Notes: generated from the sequence alone by a model not told the origin. DNA of 64,000 nucleotides from Roseiarcus sp963835215 (GCA_963835215.1 CAWIES010000002.1:1674001-1738000), one strand, 5' to 3'; positions 18,040-28,201 are shown, counted from the stretch's first letter. Numbers and translations are program-made.

Positions 18040-18676
18040 GAGGCGGCCGGGAGCGTGATGGGCGAGCGGTCGTCGCCGGCGGGCGCTCGGCGACGAGCGG
18101 GGAGGGAGGGTCGGCGCTTCGCGCTCGACGGTTCGAAGACTTTCCTAGGCTGGAGTGGGCCGTCCGGAGGCCAAAGAAGCGATGGCCGTTCCAACACGTG
18201 CCGGTCATCGCCTTGGCGATTTGGGAAAGGCTGCCATAGGGTTTGCCATTCCAGGTAAAACCGCTTTCCAAAATCATCACCCGCTCGAGCTTGCCGTTCC
18301 ACTCGCGAACCAGCAGCGCGCCGGCCTTCAGGTCGACGCCATCTCGCATCGCAGGGTTGCGCGGGGTGAATGGCAGCGAGCCTGCGTGATCTCCTTCGGT
18401 ACTGTCTCTTCGCCGAATGGCCTTGAGTGTCGCTTTGTCGAGATCGCCCTTCGCGATCGCCTGCAGTCGATAGGCGAGAAGCCTCGTCAGCAACCAACGC
18501 GGCAAATGGGCGGGCGGGGCCCCCCCTAGGTGGTTGCGCCACTGAAGGCGAAGCTGATCGGGCTCGAGATCGGCAAGGCCGGCGATCATCGGGTCGAGCG
18601 GAGCGATCTCCTCCGGTGACGGCGCCGGATGAGGCTGAGCCTCGCCGGCGCCGCTTGCGCGGCGGCGCGCAACCAT
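18026..18676 (-). CDS. DUF2924 domain-containing protein
   Basis: 216 residues; the DUF2924 core is LADLEPDQLRLQWRNHLGGAPPAHLPRWLLTRLLAYRLQA followed by GALLVREWNGKLERVMILESGFTWNGKPYGSLSQIAKAMTGTCWNGHRFFGL. The latter half resembles the DNA-associated C-terminal domain of this family. Function is unknown, but the gene constantly accompanies serine recombinases in alphaproteobacteria, suggesting a recombination accessory protein. It overlaps the recombinase start by 14 bases and begins where the DUF3489 gene ends, so the three form an operon. Confidence 0.85.
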   Translation of the reverse strand: MVARRRASGAGEAQPHPAPSPEEIAPLDPMIAGLADLEPDQLRLQWRNHLGGAPPAHLPRWLLTRLLAYRLQAIAKGDLDKATLKAIRRRDSTEGDHAGSLPFTPRNPAMRDGVDLKAGALLVREWNGKLERVMILESGFTWNGKPYGSLSQIAKAMTGTCWNGHRFFGLRTAHSSLGKSSNRRARSADPPSPLVAERPPATTARPSRSRPPHETH

Positions 18677-19422
18677 TACGCCGCTCTGCGTTTAGAGGCG
18701 CGCACCGTCCTCTTCGGCTTGGCCAATCGTTCTGCCTCGATCGATCGGGCGACGGGGTGCACTGACGACGCAGCAGCCGGCGGCGCGATCGCGTGGGAAG
18801 CATCCTTCTTCCTCGCCGCGTCATGATCCTTGCCGGCGAGGCGCGGCTCAACAGGAATATGGTAGGTTGATTCCCGATCCTTTCCGGATCGCTCGAGAGT
18901 CACGGCGTAGCCGCGTTTGCGCAGGCCGGTGAGCACCGCTCGCGTCGTATGTGGCAACCAGCCGGTCGCCGTGACAAGTTCGGCCAACGTCGCGCCGCTG
19001 TCGCGACGGACAAGTCCAACGACCAGCGCCGACTTCGAACCCTCGCGCGGGGCGCGGGAGGGCTCCGCCGCCGGTATCGACGGCGTCGCTCGCGTTCCCG
19101 AGGCCTCGGCGGTTTCCGCAACAGTCGGCGACGCCTGCATTCGCGACGAGCGTTCCGCACCCTGTTCCTCAATCGCGATCGCTTTCAATCCAGCGCTGGT
19201 GAGTTTCAGGGAATAGGATTGTGCAGCTTCCTCGTCGCGGCGCCAGACTGGCGCACCCGGCTTGGCTTTGATCTCCTTTGCCAGCCCCGCCGCAAGGAGC
19301 TTCTGGGCGAACTTTTGCGCCGCGCCGCCCCTCAGAGTCTTCGGGGCGACGAGGCAGCGATCCTCGCGTTGCGCCGCGGCGCTCAACACGATTAGCTGGG
19401 TGTCGCTAAGCTTAATGGACAT
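18676..19422 (-). CDS. DUF3489 domain-containing protein
   Basis: 248 residues from the ATG at 19422 (MSIKLSDTQLIVLSAAAQRED). The N-terminal part looks like a small winged-helix (LLAAGLAKEIKAKP, then SYSLKLTSAGLKAI). The DUF3489 winged helix is central: VVGLVRRDSGATLAELVTATGWLPHTTRAVLTGLRKRGYAVTLERS with GKDRESTYHI. The C-terminus is a basic Ala/Lys/Arg tail. Probably a DNA-binding regulator of the recombinase module; that role is inferred from structure and neighbours. Confidence 0.85.
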   Translation of the reverse strand: MSIKLSDTQLIVLSAAAQREDRCLVAPKTLRGGAAQKFAQKLLAAGLAKEIKAKPGAPVWRRDEEAAQSYSLKLTSAGLKAIAIEEQGAERSSRMQASPTVAETAEASGTRATPSIPAAEPSRAPREGSKSALVVGLVRRDSGATLAELVTATGWLPHTTRAVLTGLRKRGYAVTLERSGKDRESTYHIPVEPRLAGKDHDAARKKDASHAIAPPAAASSVHPVARSIEAERLAKPKRTVRASKRRAA

Positions 19423-20005
19423 GGTCGGACCCTTCATATCGATGGGCTCCGGCCAATCCGGCGCCCTCACCGACACGAGCCCCGGATCGATGCGATCGGC
19501 GGGGCGAAAGGTCTCAGTCCGGCGGCGTGCCGCCTGCGGACGGACCCATACACGCTCTGTTTTGAACGGAACGCCAGTCGTTTCTGCGCGCCCGCGCTGA
19601 ATGCGCGGAGTTGAAGTTACCTGCGCGTGACGGCAGCCCAATTGAGGCTGGCCGGCCGAGCGCTCTGAGGAACCCGTCCTCAGATTCCGATGTCGGACTT
19701 TGGCCGACAGGGGACCGGCGGCTTTGGGGCGATTGATAGTGAAAGCGGACGTTCGACCGGCGCAGTCGTTTCCGCCGTCGCCGCGGCTCCGTTTCCAGGC
19801 GGATGTTCCACAGATGAAAGAGCTAAACTATAATGATTTCAGGAGTACGTCACAATGACGGTGGCCAACAGCCAGGGCTTTCGAAGACATTTGCGAATGA
19901 TGCTTCAGGTATGATTCACGACGATTGCTGAAATCGATCTTACTTAACTCGCGACGCATATTTGGCGCGTAGCCTTCGCGTCTCAGAACGCCTGAGACGT
20001 AATGC
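19423..20005. other. Intergenic region between the recombinase module and the GGDEF-EAL gene
   Basis: About 580 bases without a supported gene. It contains two perfect seven-bp hairpins, CTGAGGA-ACCCG-TCCTCAG (19665-19683) and GTCTCAG-AACGC-CTGAGAC (19980-19998). The second ends seven bases before the ATG at 20006 and covers the place where a ribosome binding site would be. The 5' part is probably the edge of the integrated module. Confidence 0.55.
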
Positions 20006-22984
20006 ATGCCGATGAAAAACCTCAGCCTGTCTCAACACTTGCTTGTGTTGTCGGGCGTCCCGCTTGCGGCGCTTCTCGTCTTCGTCGGGCTGATGGCCGA
20101 TCGCACCTACGAGACCTGGCGGAACGCGGAACAAATCGTCGCGCTCGGACGGCTGATCAACGCGGTCGAGGAATATTCCCACGCCATTCCCGCCGAGGCG
20201 ATCCTGTCGCTGGGCGCATTGGAGACACATTCGGCGCAGCAGAAGGCGTTGATTCCGGCGGCGCGGGCCCGCACTGACGCCGCAGTCGCGGATCTGGCGC
20301 GCCAGGCCAAAGCCGCCGAGCTGACGGATCCGATGGCGCTGGCCAATCTGCACGGGGCGGTCGCCGTCGATCTAGCTGGCAACCGCGCCCGCGTCGACGC
20401 CGGCACCGAAACCTTGGCCGATATTCTGACGACCTGGCGGCCGGGTACGCTGCAGGCGCTGGAGCTCGAGGGTCAACTCGCAGTGTTGTCCACCGACTCC
20501 GAAGTGACCCGATTGATGTTGGCCTATAACGTGGCGCTGTGGATGAACGACGCCATGCTCGTCGAGCGGAACGTGCGTCCGATTGCCGGGTCCGATGGTC
20601 AACTGTTGGCGTTGCTGGGCGAGGCCGAGGGGATCGCGCAGCAAGACATGTTGATGCGACAGTTCGAAAGAATGGCGGCTCCGGCTGCATTGCCGGCATG
20701 GCGCCGTTTCCTGGCCGATCCGGCCTCGCAAGAGATTGGCGCGCTGCGGCGAGGCGTCCTGGGAATTGGCGGCGGCCAGGTCGATCCCGCGGGCCTTTCG
20801 CGCTGGACCGACGCCACGGAGCAGAGGCTTCGCGCCATGGCCCCAGTGCTGGAGGCGAGCTCCGCCAGTCTCAAAAAAAGGGTCGCCGATATCGAGACAA
20901 CCGCCCGTGACACGCTCGCCGGCTATGCCGCGCTCGCGGTGGCGACGTTCGGGCTGGCGCTGGGCCTGATCCGACGCACCCGACGGCAACTTGCTAAACG
21001 CATCTTCCAATTGAGCGGAACCATGCGAGGCCTGGCCGACGGAAATCTCGAAACCGATATTCCGGAAGGCGGGCCGGCGGATGAACTTGGCGAAATGACC
21101 AGCGCTGTCGCGTCGTTCAAAGTGGCGCTGATCGAGCGCGAACGTCTAGCCATCGCTCAGGCGGCTGCGTCAGCCGCTCTGCTTGACGAGAAGGAGCGAT
21201 TGCGGGTGACCCTGCATGCGATCGGCGACGGAATGATTGTCACCGACGCCGACGAGCGCGTGACGATGATGAATGTTGCGGCCGAATCGCTCACTGGCTG
21301 GACTCAGTCCAATGCGCTGGGGAGCAATATCGACGACGTACTGTTGCTGAGAATCGCCAACGCGGGATCGCCATCCGTTCCCTCCTCCAAGGAGACCCGC
21401 GCCGCGGGTTCAATCGCAAACGCGACCGCTGACGCCACGCTGACCCGGCTTGACGGTGCGGAATTGGCGGTCGACGCGTCGGTCGCCCGCATTTTTGGCC
21501 AGGAGGGCGGACTCATCGGCACGATTACCGTGCTTCACGACGTCACCCAGTCGCGCATGTTGCTGAAGCGCGTGCGCCAACTGGCCCATTTCGATCCGCT
21601 GACCGGCCTGCCCAACCGGGCGCTGTTCCACGATCAACTCGCGCAGGCGCTGCTGCATGCCGAACGAACGAGAGAGCGATGCGCGTTGCTGTTCCTCGAC
21701 ATGAATCGGTTCAAACACGTCAACGATACGCTCGGACACGCGGTCGGCGACGTGCTGTTGCGCGACGTGGCGCAACGATTGAGTCTGGCGGTGCGAGAAA
21801 CAGACACGGTCGCACGTTTGGGCGGCGACGAGTTTGTGGTCATCGCCGCGCTGGCCAATTCGGCCACTGCCGCGCAGATCGCCCAGAAGATTCTCGACTC
21901 GGTCGCCGGGATTGAAAGCGTCGATGGTCATGACATCGATGTTTCCTTCAGCATCGGCATCGCGATTTATCCTGAGGATGCGGCGGACGCCGATGGGCTG
22001 TTGATGCGGGCTGACGCAGCCATGTACCAGGCGAAGGACTCGGGTCGAAACGCTTTCGCGTTCTTCGATCCCGACATGGACAAGGCGACGCAACGGCGCG
22101 TTCAGACGCGGCTCCGGCTCGCGAAGGCCCTGCAGTTGCAACAGTTTGCGCTGCTGTATCAGCCGAAGGTCGATCTCGAAAGCGGGCGCATCACTGGCGC
22201 AGAGGCGCTGATCCGCTGGCGTCCCGAACCGGGCGAGCAGATCTCGCCGGCCAATTTCATCCCGGTCGCCGAGGAGAGCGGCCTCATCGTGCCGATCGGC
22301 AATTGGGTGGTCAACGAGGCCTGTCGTCAGATCCATGCATGGGCGCTTCAGGGATTCCCCCGAGTGCCGGTCTCGGTGAATGTTTCGATGAAATGCCTGC
22401 ATAACCCCAATTTCGTCGCCACATTGCGCGGCGCGCTGGCGGCCAGCGGCGCGACGCCGCAAGACCTTCAACTGGAGATCACCGAAAGCGCGGCGATGGC
22501 GGACGGCGCGCAGACCCCCGCAATCCTTTCGGAAATTCGAGCGCTCGGGATACTCGTCTCGATCGACGACTTCGGGACCGGCTATTCCAGCCTCTCGCAT
22601 TTGCGCCGGCTGCCTGTCGATACGATCAAGATCGATCGCAGCTTCGTTCAAAATATGATGGAGGACGAGGACGATGCGGCGCTGGTCGGCGCGATCATCG
22701 GGATCGCCGCCTCGATGCATAAGCATGTGATCGCCGAGGGCGTGGAGACAGAGGCGCAAAGGGCGCGCCTGTTGCGCTTCGGCTGTCGCGAGGCGCAGGG
22801 GTTTCTGTTTTCCCGGCCGGTCGAGCCGGATGTTTTCGCGGCCATGCTGGCGGCGGAGCGACACGAAATCGTCGCCGCCTCCGCCGAAGCGGGCTCGCGC
22901 GAGCGGCCGGCGGCGAGTTCTTGCGCCCCCGAGACGGCGGTCGATGGGCGATGTCGCGTTAACTCGGCGGCGGTGATTGCGTGA
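20006..22984 (+). CDS. Membrane sensor GGDEF-EAL protein (c-di-GMP turnover)
   Basis: 992 residues. A first membrane helix (residues about 10-32, LLVLSGVPLAALLVFVGLM) and a second near 310 (YAALAVATFGLALGLI) bracket a large periplasmic sensor region. HAMP (RGLADGNLETDIPEGGPADELGEM), PAS (GDGMIVTDADERVTMMNVAAESLTGW), GGDEF (GGDEF about 606-610, intact active site) and EAL (EAL at 733-735, with DDFGTGYSSLSHLRRLPVDTIKID) follow. Both catalytic motifs look functional, so the protein could make and degrade c-di-GMP. It has no obvious operon partners. Confidence 0.93.
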   Translation: MPMKNLSLSQHLLVLSGVPLAALLVFVGLMADRTYETWRNAEQIVALGRLINAVEEYSHAIPAEAILSLGALETHSAQQKALIPAARARTDAAVADLARQAKAAELTDPMALANLHGAVAVDLAGNRARVDAGTETLADILTTWRPGTLQALELEGQLAVLSTDSEVTRLMLAYNVALWMNDAMLVERNVRPIAGSDGQLLALLGEAEGIAQQDMLMRQFERMAAPAALPAWRRFLADPASQEIGALRRGVLGIGGGQVDPAGLSRWTDATEQRLRAMAPVLEASSASLKKRVADIETTARDTLAGYAALAVATFGLALGLIRRTRRQLAKRIFQLSGTMRGLADGNLETDIPEGGPADELGEMTSAVASFKVALIERERLAIAQAAASAALLDEKERLRVTLHAIGDGMIVTDADERVTMMNVAAESLTGWTQSNALGSNIDDVLLLRIANAGSPSVPSSKETRAAGSIANATADATLTRLDGAELAVDASVARIFGQEGGLIGTITVLHDVTQSRMLLKRVRQLAHFDPLTGLPNRALFHDQLAQALLHAERTRERCALLFLDMNRFKHVNDTLGHAVGDVLLRDVAQRLSLAVRETDTVARLGGDEFVVIAALANSATAAQIAQKILDSVAGIESVDGHDIDVSFSIGIAIYPEDAADADGLLMRADAAMYQAKDSGRNAFAFFDPDMDKATQRRVQTRLRLAKALQLQQFALLYQPKVDLESGRITGAEALIRWRPEPGEQISPANFIPVAEESGLIVPIGNWVVNEACRQIHAWALQGFPRVPVSVNVSMKCLHNPNFVATLRGALAASGATPQDLQLEITESAAMADGAQTPAILSEIRALGILVSIDDFGTGYSSLSHLRRLPVDTIKIDRSFVQNMMEDEDDAALVGAIIGIAASMHKHVIAEGVETEAQRARLLRFGCREAQGFLFSRPVEPDVFAAMLAAERHEIVAASAEAGSRERPAASSCAPETAVDGRCRVNSAAVIA

Positions 22985-22996
22985 TAAGAGGCGCCC

Positions 22997-23682
22997 ATGA
23001 TCCTGCGCCCCGTCAGCCACAAACGCCACCGGTTTCCACCCCAAATCATCGCACACGCCGTCTGGCTCTATTTCCGTTTCCCATTGAGCTTGCGGCTGGT
23101 CGAGGAGATGCTGCTTGAGCACGGCGCTGTCGTATCCTACGAAACGATCTGACGCTGGGCGATAAAATTTGGCGTCGACTTCGCTTGAAGCGCAAGGCGC
23201 CAAACCGCCATGATATCTGGCGTCTCGACGAGGTCGTCATCTCCGTCAATGGCGAGAAGCGCTATCTCCGGCGTGCTGTGGATCAGGATGGATACGTGCT
23301 CGACGAAATTGTGCAAATCCACCGGAACACAAAGGCTGCGAGGCGATTGTTGACAAGACTTTTGCGCAAGCAAGGACGTCCGCCGAAACTGAACATAACC
23401 GACAAACTCGGCTCCTGCGGCGCCGCCAAGCGCGCGGTCATGGCGAGGGTCGAGCATCGCCAGCACAAAGGGTTGAACAATCGGGCGGAGAATTCCGATG
23501 TTGCCGTTCTAAAACGACAGAGGATGATGCAGAGCTTTCGATCATGGTCGGGATTGCAGCGGTTCGTCTCAACCTTCTCCGCCGTCCGAAATCATTTCGT
23601 TCCGCCTCGGGCTCGACGCTCGGCTCTCTCAACCCACATGCAGGCGATGGCGGAGTGGAAATCTGTCATAGCCGCAGCTTAA
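22997..23682 (+). pseudogene. IS6-family transposase relic
   Basis: Reads as an IS6/IS26-type DDE transposase. The N-terminus MILRPVSHKRHRFPPQIIAHAVWLY...PLSLRLVEEMLLEHG...SYETI is stopped by TGA at the position of the usual Arg. After a frame change near 23185 come RLDEVVISVNGEKRYLRRAVDQDGYVLD, NITDKLGSCGAAKRAVM and HKGLNNRAENSD. One nonsense codon and one frameshift make it inactive as read. I could not recognise terminal inverted repeats at either side. Confidence 0.8.
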
Positions 23683-23786
23683 AATTGACCGGCGAGGGTC
23701 AAGCCTTGTCGCAAGGAAGTTTATGTGACAACGCCTGCGCAATTCACGCGCATCGCCGACGTCGAGAACGTCATTTCCGCGACTGT

Positions 23787-24852
23787 TTAGGGCGCTTCCA
23801 CCGGCTCGCCGTTGCCGCCCGCGGCGACGAGCGCCAGGCGCGCGAGCGCCGGAAGCGACTTCGAACCCGTTCTCTTCATGATCGAGGCGCGGTGGTTTTC
23901 AACTGTGCGTTGGCTGATGCCAAGGTCGGCCGCAATGTTCTTGCTGGGCTCACCGGCAAGCACGCGCTCCATCACTTCGCGCTGACGCGGCGTCAGACCG
24001 GCCAGGTGGGTCGCGGCCGCCTCGCGCCATTCCTGCAGCTTGTTGGAGTCTTGCGACATGGTCGAGCGCCCGATCGACGCCGGCGATCAGTTCCTCGCGA
24101 CCGATCGGCTTTTCGATGAAATCCAGGGCGCCCGCCTTCATCGCCTCGACCGCCATCGCCACGTCGCTGTTGCCAGTGATCATGATTGCAGGCAGGCGAT
24201 GGCCATCGCTGCGGAGTTTGCGCAGCAATTCAAGCCCGCTCATCCCCGGCAGATAGGCGTCGATCAACAGGCATGCGTCGGTCCCCGGACGATAGGCTTC
24301 CAAAAACGCTTCGCAACTGACGTAGGATTCGACGACGCGACCGTCGTCCTCCAGCACTGCGCGGATCGCCTCGCGAACGTGATCGTCGTCATCGACGACG
24401 AATATCTTGGCGCGGTCGGAAGCGATCGAGGCTTCAACCGGGCGAACCGGCTGGGCCTCGGGAGCGGCGGGCGGCTTGGCCAGCAGTTTCTCGATCGCCT
24501 GCGTCAACTCTCTCAGCTTGACCGGTTTGTTGAACTGAACGCAATCGTGAAGGGCGATGTTGCGCAGGGCCTCGGTCGAAATGTCGCCGGTGAGAATGAT
24601 GAAGGGAATTTGGCGACTGAGCTCTTCTCGCAATTTCTGAGAAACTTGGACGCCGTTCATTCCGTTCGGCAGATTGTAATCGGCGAGGACGAGATCGGGG
24701 CGGATCGCCCTGCTGGCGGCCAGCTCCAAGGCGGCGGGACCGTCGATCGCCGTCGCGGCGTCATAGCCCTCTTCCCTCAGGAAGAGCTCGAGGTGTTCGC
24801 GGACTTCCGGATCATCCTCGATGATCAGGATCGTTCCCGAGCGCGGAGCCAT
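23787..24852 (-). pseudogene. REC-REC-LuxR (FixJ-type) response regulator part, frameshifted
   Basis: From the ATG at 24852 a receiver domain (ILIIEDDPEVREHLE, phospho-Asp in LVLADYNLPNGMNGVQ, Lys in FNKPVKLREL) is followed in the same frame by a second receiver of FixJ type (KIFVVDDDDHVREAI, CLLIDAYLPGMSGLELL, FIEKPIGREELI). The LuxR HTH (LTPRQREVMERVLAGEPSKNIAADLGISQRTVENHRASIM, 23787-24059) is in another frame, with the switch near 24060. Receiver and HTH together are the FixJ layout. It is the output end of the sensor locus upstream. Confidence 0.75.
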
Positions 24853-25656
24853 AGGCGCGAACACCTCATCGGCGCCGGCGCGTACGATGGGCAGGCGCCG
24901 ACGCGGCGCCGCTCGGCGCCATCGGGACCTCGATCGAGAACACCGAGCCCTTTCCCTGCCAGCGAGCGCACCCGGATCCGATGACCAAGAAGTTCGCCAA
25001 GGCTCTTGACGATCGAAAGACCCAGGCCAAGGCCACGGCTTCGCTGGCGGGCGGCATTGTCGAGTTGATGGTATTCCTCGAAGATCGCCTGCAGCTCCGA
25101 CGTCGGGGATGCCGAGCCCGGTGTCCCAGATCTCGATGCGCAGCGTTCCGCCGCGGCGACGGCAGCCGACCAGCACGCTGCCGCGCTGGCGTGTATTTCA
25201 GGGCGTTCGAGAGCAGATTGCGGACCATCTGCTCGAGCAGACGCGGATCGCTGCGAACGAACTGAGCGCAGGGCAATCACGCGCAGCACGAGGCCCGCCG
25301 CCTGCGCGTGGTAGGTCAGTTCGTCCCTGAGCCGGTCGAACAGCTCGTTCACCGGAAACGTCGGCTGTTTCGGCCTTAACGGCGCCCACTTCGATCTGAT
25401 TGATGTCGAGCAGCGTGTTCAGCATGCTCGTCATCGCGCTCAAGCGCTTCGTCGATGCGGCCGACCAGGCTCTGGGCTTTCTCGCCTTCGACCTTCTTGG
25501 CCAGCAGGCCCTGAAGCAGCGCGAGCGTCTGCAGCGGTTGCCGCAGGTCATGGCTCGCCGCCGCGAGAAAGCGCGACTTGGCGATGGTCGCCAGTTCCGC
25601 TTGCCGCTTGGCGGCGGTCAGCGCGTCCGCCGTGCGCCGCCGTCTCGGTCACGTCT
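24853..25656 (-). pseudogene. Histidine kinase core (HisKA-HATPase), heavily frameshifted
   Basis: All kinase boxes can be read but in several frames: H-box FLAAASHDLRQPLQTL (about 25530-25570), the dimerisation helix MTSMLNTLLDINQIEVG, N-box LLEQMVRNLLSNALKYT, G1 IWDTGLGIP and G2 GLGLGLSIVKSLGELLG. At least four frame changes are needed in 800 bases. It continues the CheB-CheR-PAS protein encoded upstream. The intact motifs argue for sequence errors rather than decay. Confidence 0.7.
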
Positions 25657-27756
25657 TCAAAGGTGATGACGACGCCCTCGGTCTTCTCGTCGCTGCGTGC
25701 GATAGGGCAAGATCCGGCGAATGAACCAGTAGCCGCTCTGACCCTCGATTTCCCGCTCGACCGGCGTCTGGCTCTTCAGGACCTTTCGGGCGTCGTCCTG
25801 GAGAGCCTCATCGGCGGCCAGCGATTTTAGATCCGTGAGCGGGCGCCCCACGTCGCTCGGAATCACGTTGAACAGCGCCTTTGTCGCTGGCGTGAAGAAG
25901 CGGATATTGAAGCGCGTGTCGAGGAAGATCGTCGCGACGTCGGTGCTGTAGAGGACATTCTGCAAATCGTCCGCAGTCGTGCGCTGCCGATCGAGCGTCT
26001 CCTGCAACTGGCTGTTAAGAGCGTTCAGTTCCTCGTTGAGCGACTGGAGCTCCTCCTTGGATGCGAGCAACTCCTCGTTCGTCGATTGATATTCCTCGTT
26101 GACCGACATGGCCTCTTCGTTGATCGCCATCTGCTCTTCGCTGGAGGTCTCCAGGTTGCGGATGGCGCTCTGGAGCTCGGCCTTGGTCGCCTCGAGTTCC
26201 CGTTCGAGTTCGACGACGCGCGGGACGTCAGCTGGCGCAATGCTGCCGCTCACGACGGCTTCCGCCGGCGGCGCCTCGACGAAGCACACCAGCAACAGAT
26301 CTTCGCGCCCGCTCGGCGCCGGTTGGACGACGATGCGGAAAGTCGAGGCGCCGGCTTCATCCTTGGTCCGCCCGCCGAGCAATTCGATGCGCGCGTTGTC
26401 GCGCAGCGCGCCCTGAACCGCCGACCTCAGTTTGGCGCGCACGCCCTCGCGCGCCATGGCGATCAAATCCTGCGCCGGGCGGCCTGCCGCGACCTTGAGA
26501 TAGCGATCGACAGGTCCCTGGAAGTGGAGACATTCGAGTTTGCGGTTGATCAGCACCGCAGCCGGACCGTAGGTCTCCGACACCATTCTTCGGCAAAGCT
26601 CGGCGAGGTCCGCCTGGCGCGACGGCGCCTGGGGCGCTCCTGCGACGACACGCATCCTTGCTCCGTCGCCGGCGCTCCGCGGCAAGCCGACGTCGCCGAA
26701 CCGGCTGCCGCCAACCCGTCGATAGAGCCGCTCGGGTTTGGAGACGACCGCGAACCGGCCATCGGCGGCGGCGATTGCCTCGGCATTGCCGAGAAGCAAG
26801 AGGCCGCCTTCGCGCAAGGCAAAATGGAAGATCGAGGTGACCTTCGCCTGCGCCTCGGGGCGCAGATAGATCAGAAGGTTCCGGCACGAAACGAAGTCGA
26901 GACGCGCGAACGGCGGGTCCGCCAGAACGTCCTGCACGGTGAACACCACGCTGGAGCGCAGCTCGGGCGACACCCTGTAGGAATGATTGTCCCTGGTGAA
27001 GAATGCCGCCAAACGACTTGGCGAGACCTCGGCCTCGATCGATTGGGGATAGAGGCCGTCACGAGCGATCGCCACCGCATCGGGGTCAACGTCGCTGGCG
27101 AAGACCTGCAGTTTGACGTCGCGCTTGGCGACGCCGATCTGCTCGCGAAACAGCATGGCGACGGAATAGGTCTCTTCGCCGGAACTGCAGCCGGCGATCC
27201 AGATCCGCAGCGGTCGATCGAGATCATGATCGCGCACGAGGTCGGGAATGACGCTCTTCTCGAGGAAATCGAAAACCGGCGCGTCGCGAAAGAACCCCGT
27301 GACGTTGATCAGCAAGTCGCGGGAGAGCTGATCGCGTTCATTGGAGTCGCGAAGCAGGAGCGCCAGATATTCGCTCGCTGTCTTGGTCTTTGTCGCCGCC
27401 ATCGCCATGCGCCGCTCGACCCGGCGCTCCAACGTGCCGTGCTTGTAGTGGGTGAAGTCGTGAACCGTCGTCGTGCGCAGGAGATCGATGATCTTGGGCA
27501 GCACAGCCTGCACGGACTCTCGCGAGTGCCGCGTTGTCGGCGTTGACGCAAGGACCGCGCCCTGTTCGTGGCTAACGAGCGCCTCGGCAATCTTCGCCGC
27601 GGAAAGCACCAGATCGACCTCGCCCGTCGCGATGGCGTTTCGGGGCATGCCGTCATAGTCAGCCTCGCCGACTTCCTGCGCGATGACGAGGCCGCCTTTC
27701 GCCTTGACCGCCCTGAGGCCGAGACTTCCATCGGCGCCGGTTCCCGAGAGGACCAC
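25657..27756 (-). CDS. CheR methyltransferase-PAS segment of a giant sensor protein
   Basis: 699 codons without its own start: it begins inside the CheB domain (VLSGTGADGSLGLRAVKAKGG), then a CheR N-terminal and SAM-dependent methyltransferase domain (FFRDAPVFDFLEKSVIPDL, IWIAGCSSGEETYSVAMLF, FASDVDPDAVAIARDGLYP, VSCRNLLIYLRPEAQ), a linker with PAS-like features, a long coiled coil (ELERELEATKAELQSAIRNLETSSEEQMAINEEAMS) and a second PAS domain (VLYSTDVATIFLDTRFNIRFFTPATKALFNV). This is the CheB/CheR-fused histidine kinase architecture. Frame changes join it to CheB (about 27785) and to the kinase core (about 25695). Confidence 0.82.
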   Translation of the reverse strand: MVLSGTGADGSLGLRAVKAKGGLVIAQEVGEADYDGMPRNAIATGEVDLVLSAAKIAEALVSHEQGAVLASTPTTRHSRESVQAVLPKIIDLLRTTTVHDFTHYKHGTLERRVERRMAMAATKTKTASEYLALLLRDSNERDQLSRDLLINVTGFFRDAPVFDFLEKSVIPDLVRDHDLDRPLRIWIAGCSSGEETYSVAMLFREQIGVAKRDVKLQVFASDVDPDAVAIARDGLYPQSIEAEVSPSRLAAFFTRDNHSYRVSPELRSSVVFTVQDVLADPPFARLDFVSCRNLLIYLRPEAQAKVTSIFHFALREGGLLLLGNAEAIAAADGRFAVVSKPERLYRRVGGSRFGDVGLPRSAGDGARMRVVAGAPQAPSRQADLAELCRRMVSETYGPAAVLINRKLECLHFQGPVDRYLKVAAGRPAQDLIAMAREGVRAKLRSAVQGALRDNARIELLGGRTKDEAGASTFRIVVQPAPSGREDLLLVCFVEAPPAEAVVSGSIAPADVPRVVELERELEATKAELQSAIRNLETSSEEQMAINEEAMSVNEEYQSTNEELLASKEELQSLNEELNALNSQLQETLDRQRTTADDLQNVLYSTDVATIFLDTRFNIRFFTPATKALFNVIPSDVGRPLTDLKSLAADEALQDDARKVLKSQTPVEREIEGQSGYWFIRRILPYRTQRREDRGRRHHL

Positions 27757-28201
27757 GCAGACCGTCGCGCGCGCCGCATTCGCGCGCCAGCGAGTTCAAT
27801 AGAAAATCAAACGGGAGTCGCGCGCCGTGACGCGGCCCCGGTTGCGAAAGCTGCAATGCGCCTTTGTCGTTCACCGAGAGATAGACGCCGGGCGGAATGA
27901 CATAGACCCGCTCGCGCTCGATCGCCATTCCGTCGGTCGCCTCAAGGACCGTCATCGTCGTGTTGCGCGCGAGCAGGTCGACCATCATGCTGTCGTGGCT
28001 TGGGTCGAGGTGCTGGACGAGCAGGAAGGCCATGCCATTCTTCGCGGGCAGCGCGTCCAGCAGCTTCCTGCAGGCCTCGAGACCGCCGGCCGACGCGCCA
28101 ATCGCGACGATCGGAAAATCGGCGTCGGCGCCGGTCGAAACAGGCTCTCGAATCCAATCCGGGCGCGCGGCCTTGATTTGCTGCGGATGACTTACGGGCA
28201 T
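27659..28201 (-). CDS. CheB methylesterase domain, N-terminal part of the giant sensor
   Basis: Starts MPVSHPQQIKAARPDW at 28201 (frame open to 28261). CheB catalytic elements are the Ser in PIVAIGASAGGLEACRKLL and the His in LVQHLDPSHDSMM; the Asp (GTGADGS) lies in the next frame, after a shift near 27785. Because no CheB receiver domain precedes it, the esterase domain opens the fused CheB-CheR-PAS-kinase protein. Such proteins are found outside classical chemotaxis operons and are thought to sense stress or oxygen-related cues. Confidence 0.78.
   Translation of the reverse strand: MPVSHPQQIKAARPDWIREPVSTGADADFPIVAIGASAGGLEACRKLLDALPAKNGMAFLLVQHLDPSHDSMMVDLLARNTTMTVLEATDGMAIERERVYVIPPGVYLSVNDKGALQLSQPGPRHGARLPFDFLLNSLARECGARDGLRGPLGNRRRWKSRPQGGQGERRPRHRAGSRRG

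Noticed and set aside
18857..18880. FixJ-box-like motif inside the DUF3489 gene
   Set aside because: Lies within coding sequence and has an altered spacing; taken as similarity by codons.
23140..23160. In-frame TGA in the IS6 relic read as possible selenocysteine or programmed recoding
   Set aside because: A second frameshift follows and no recoding signal is seen; simple decay explains it.
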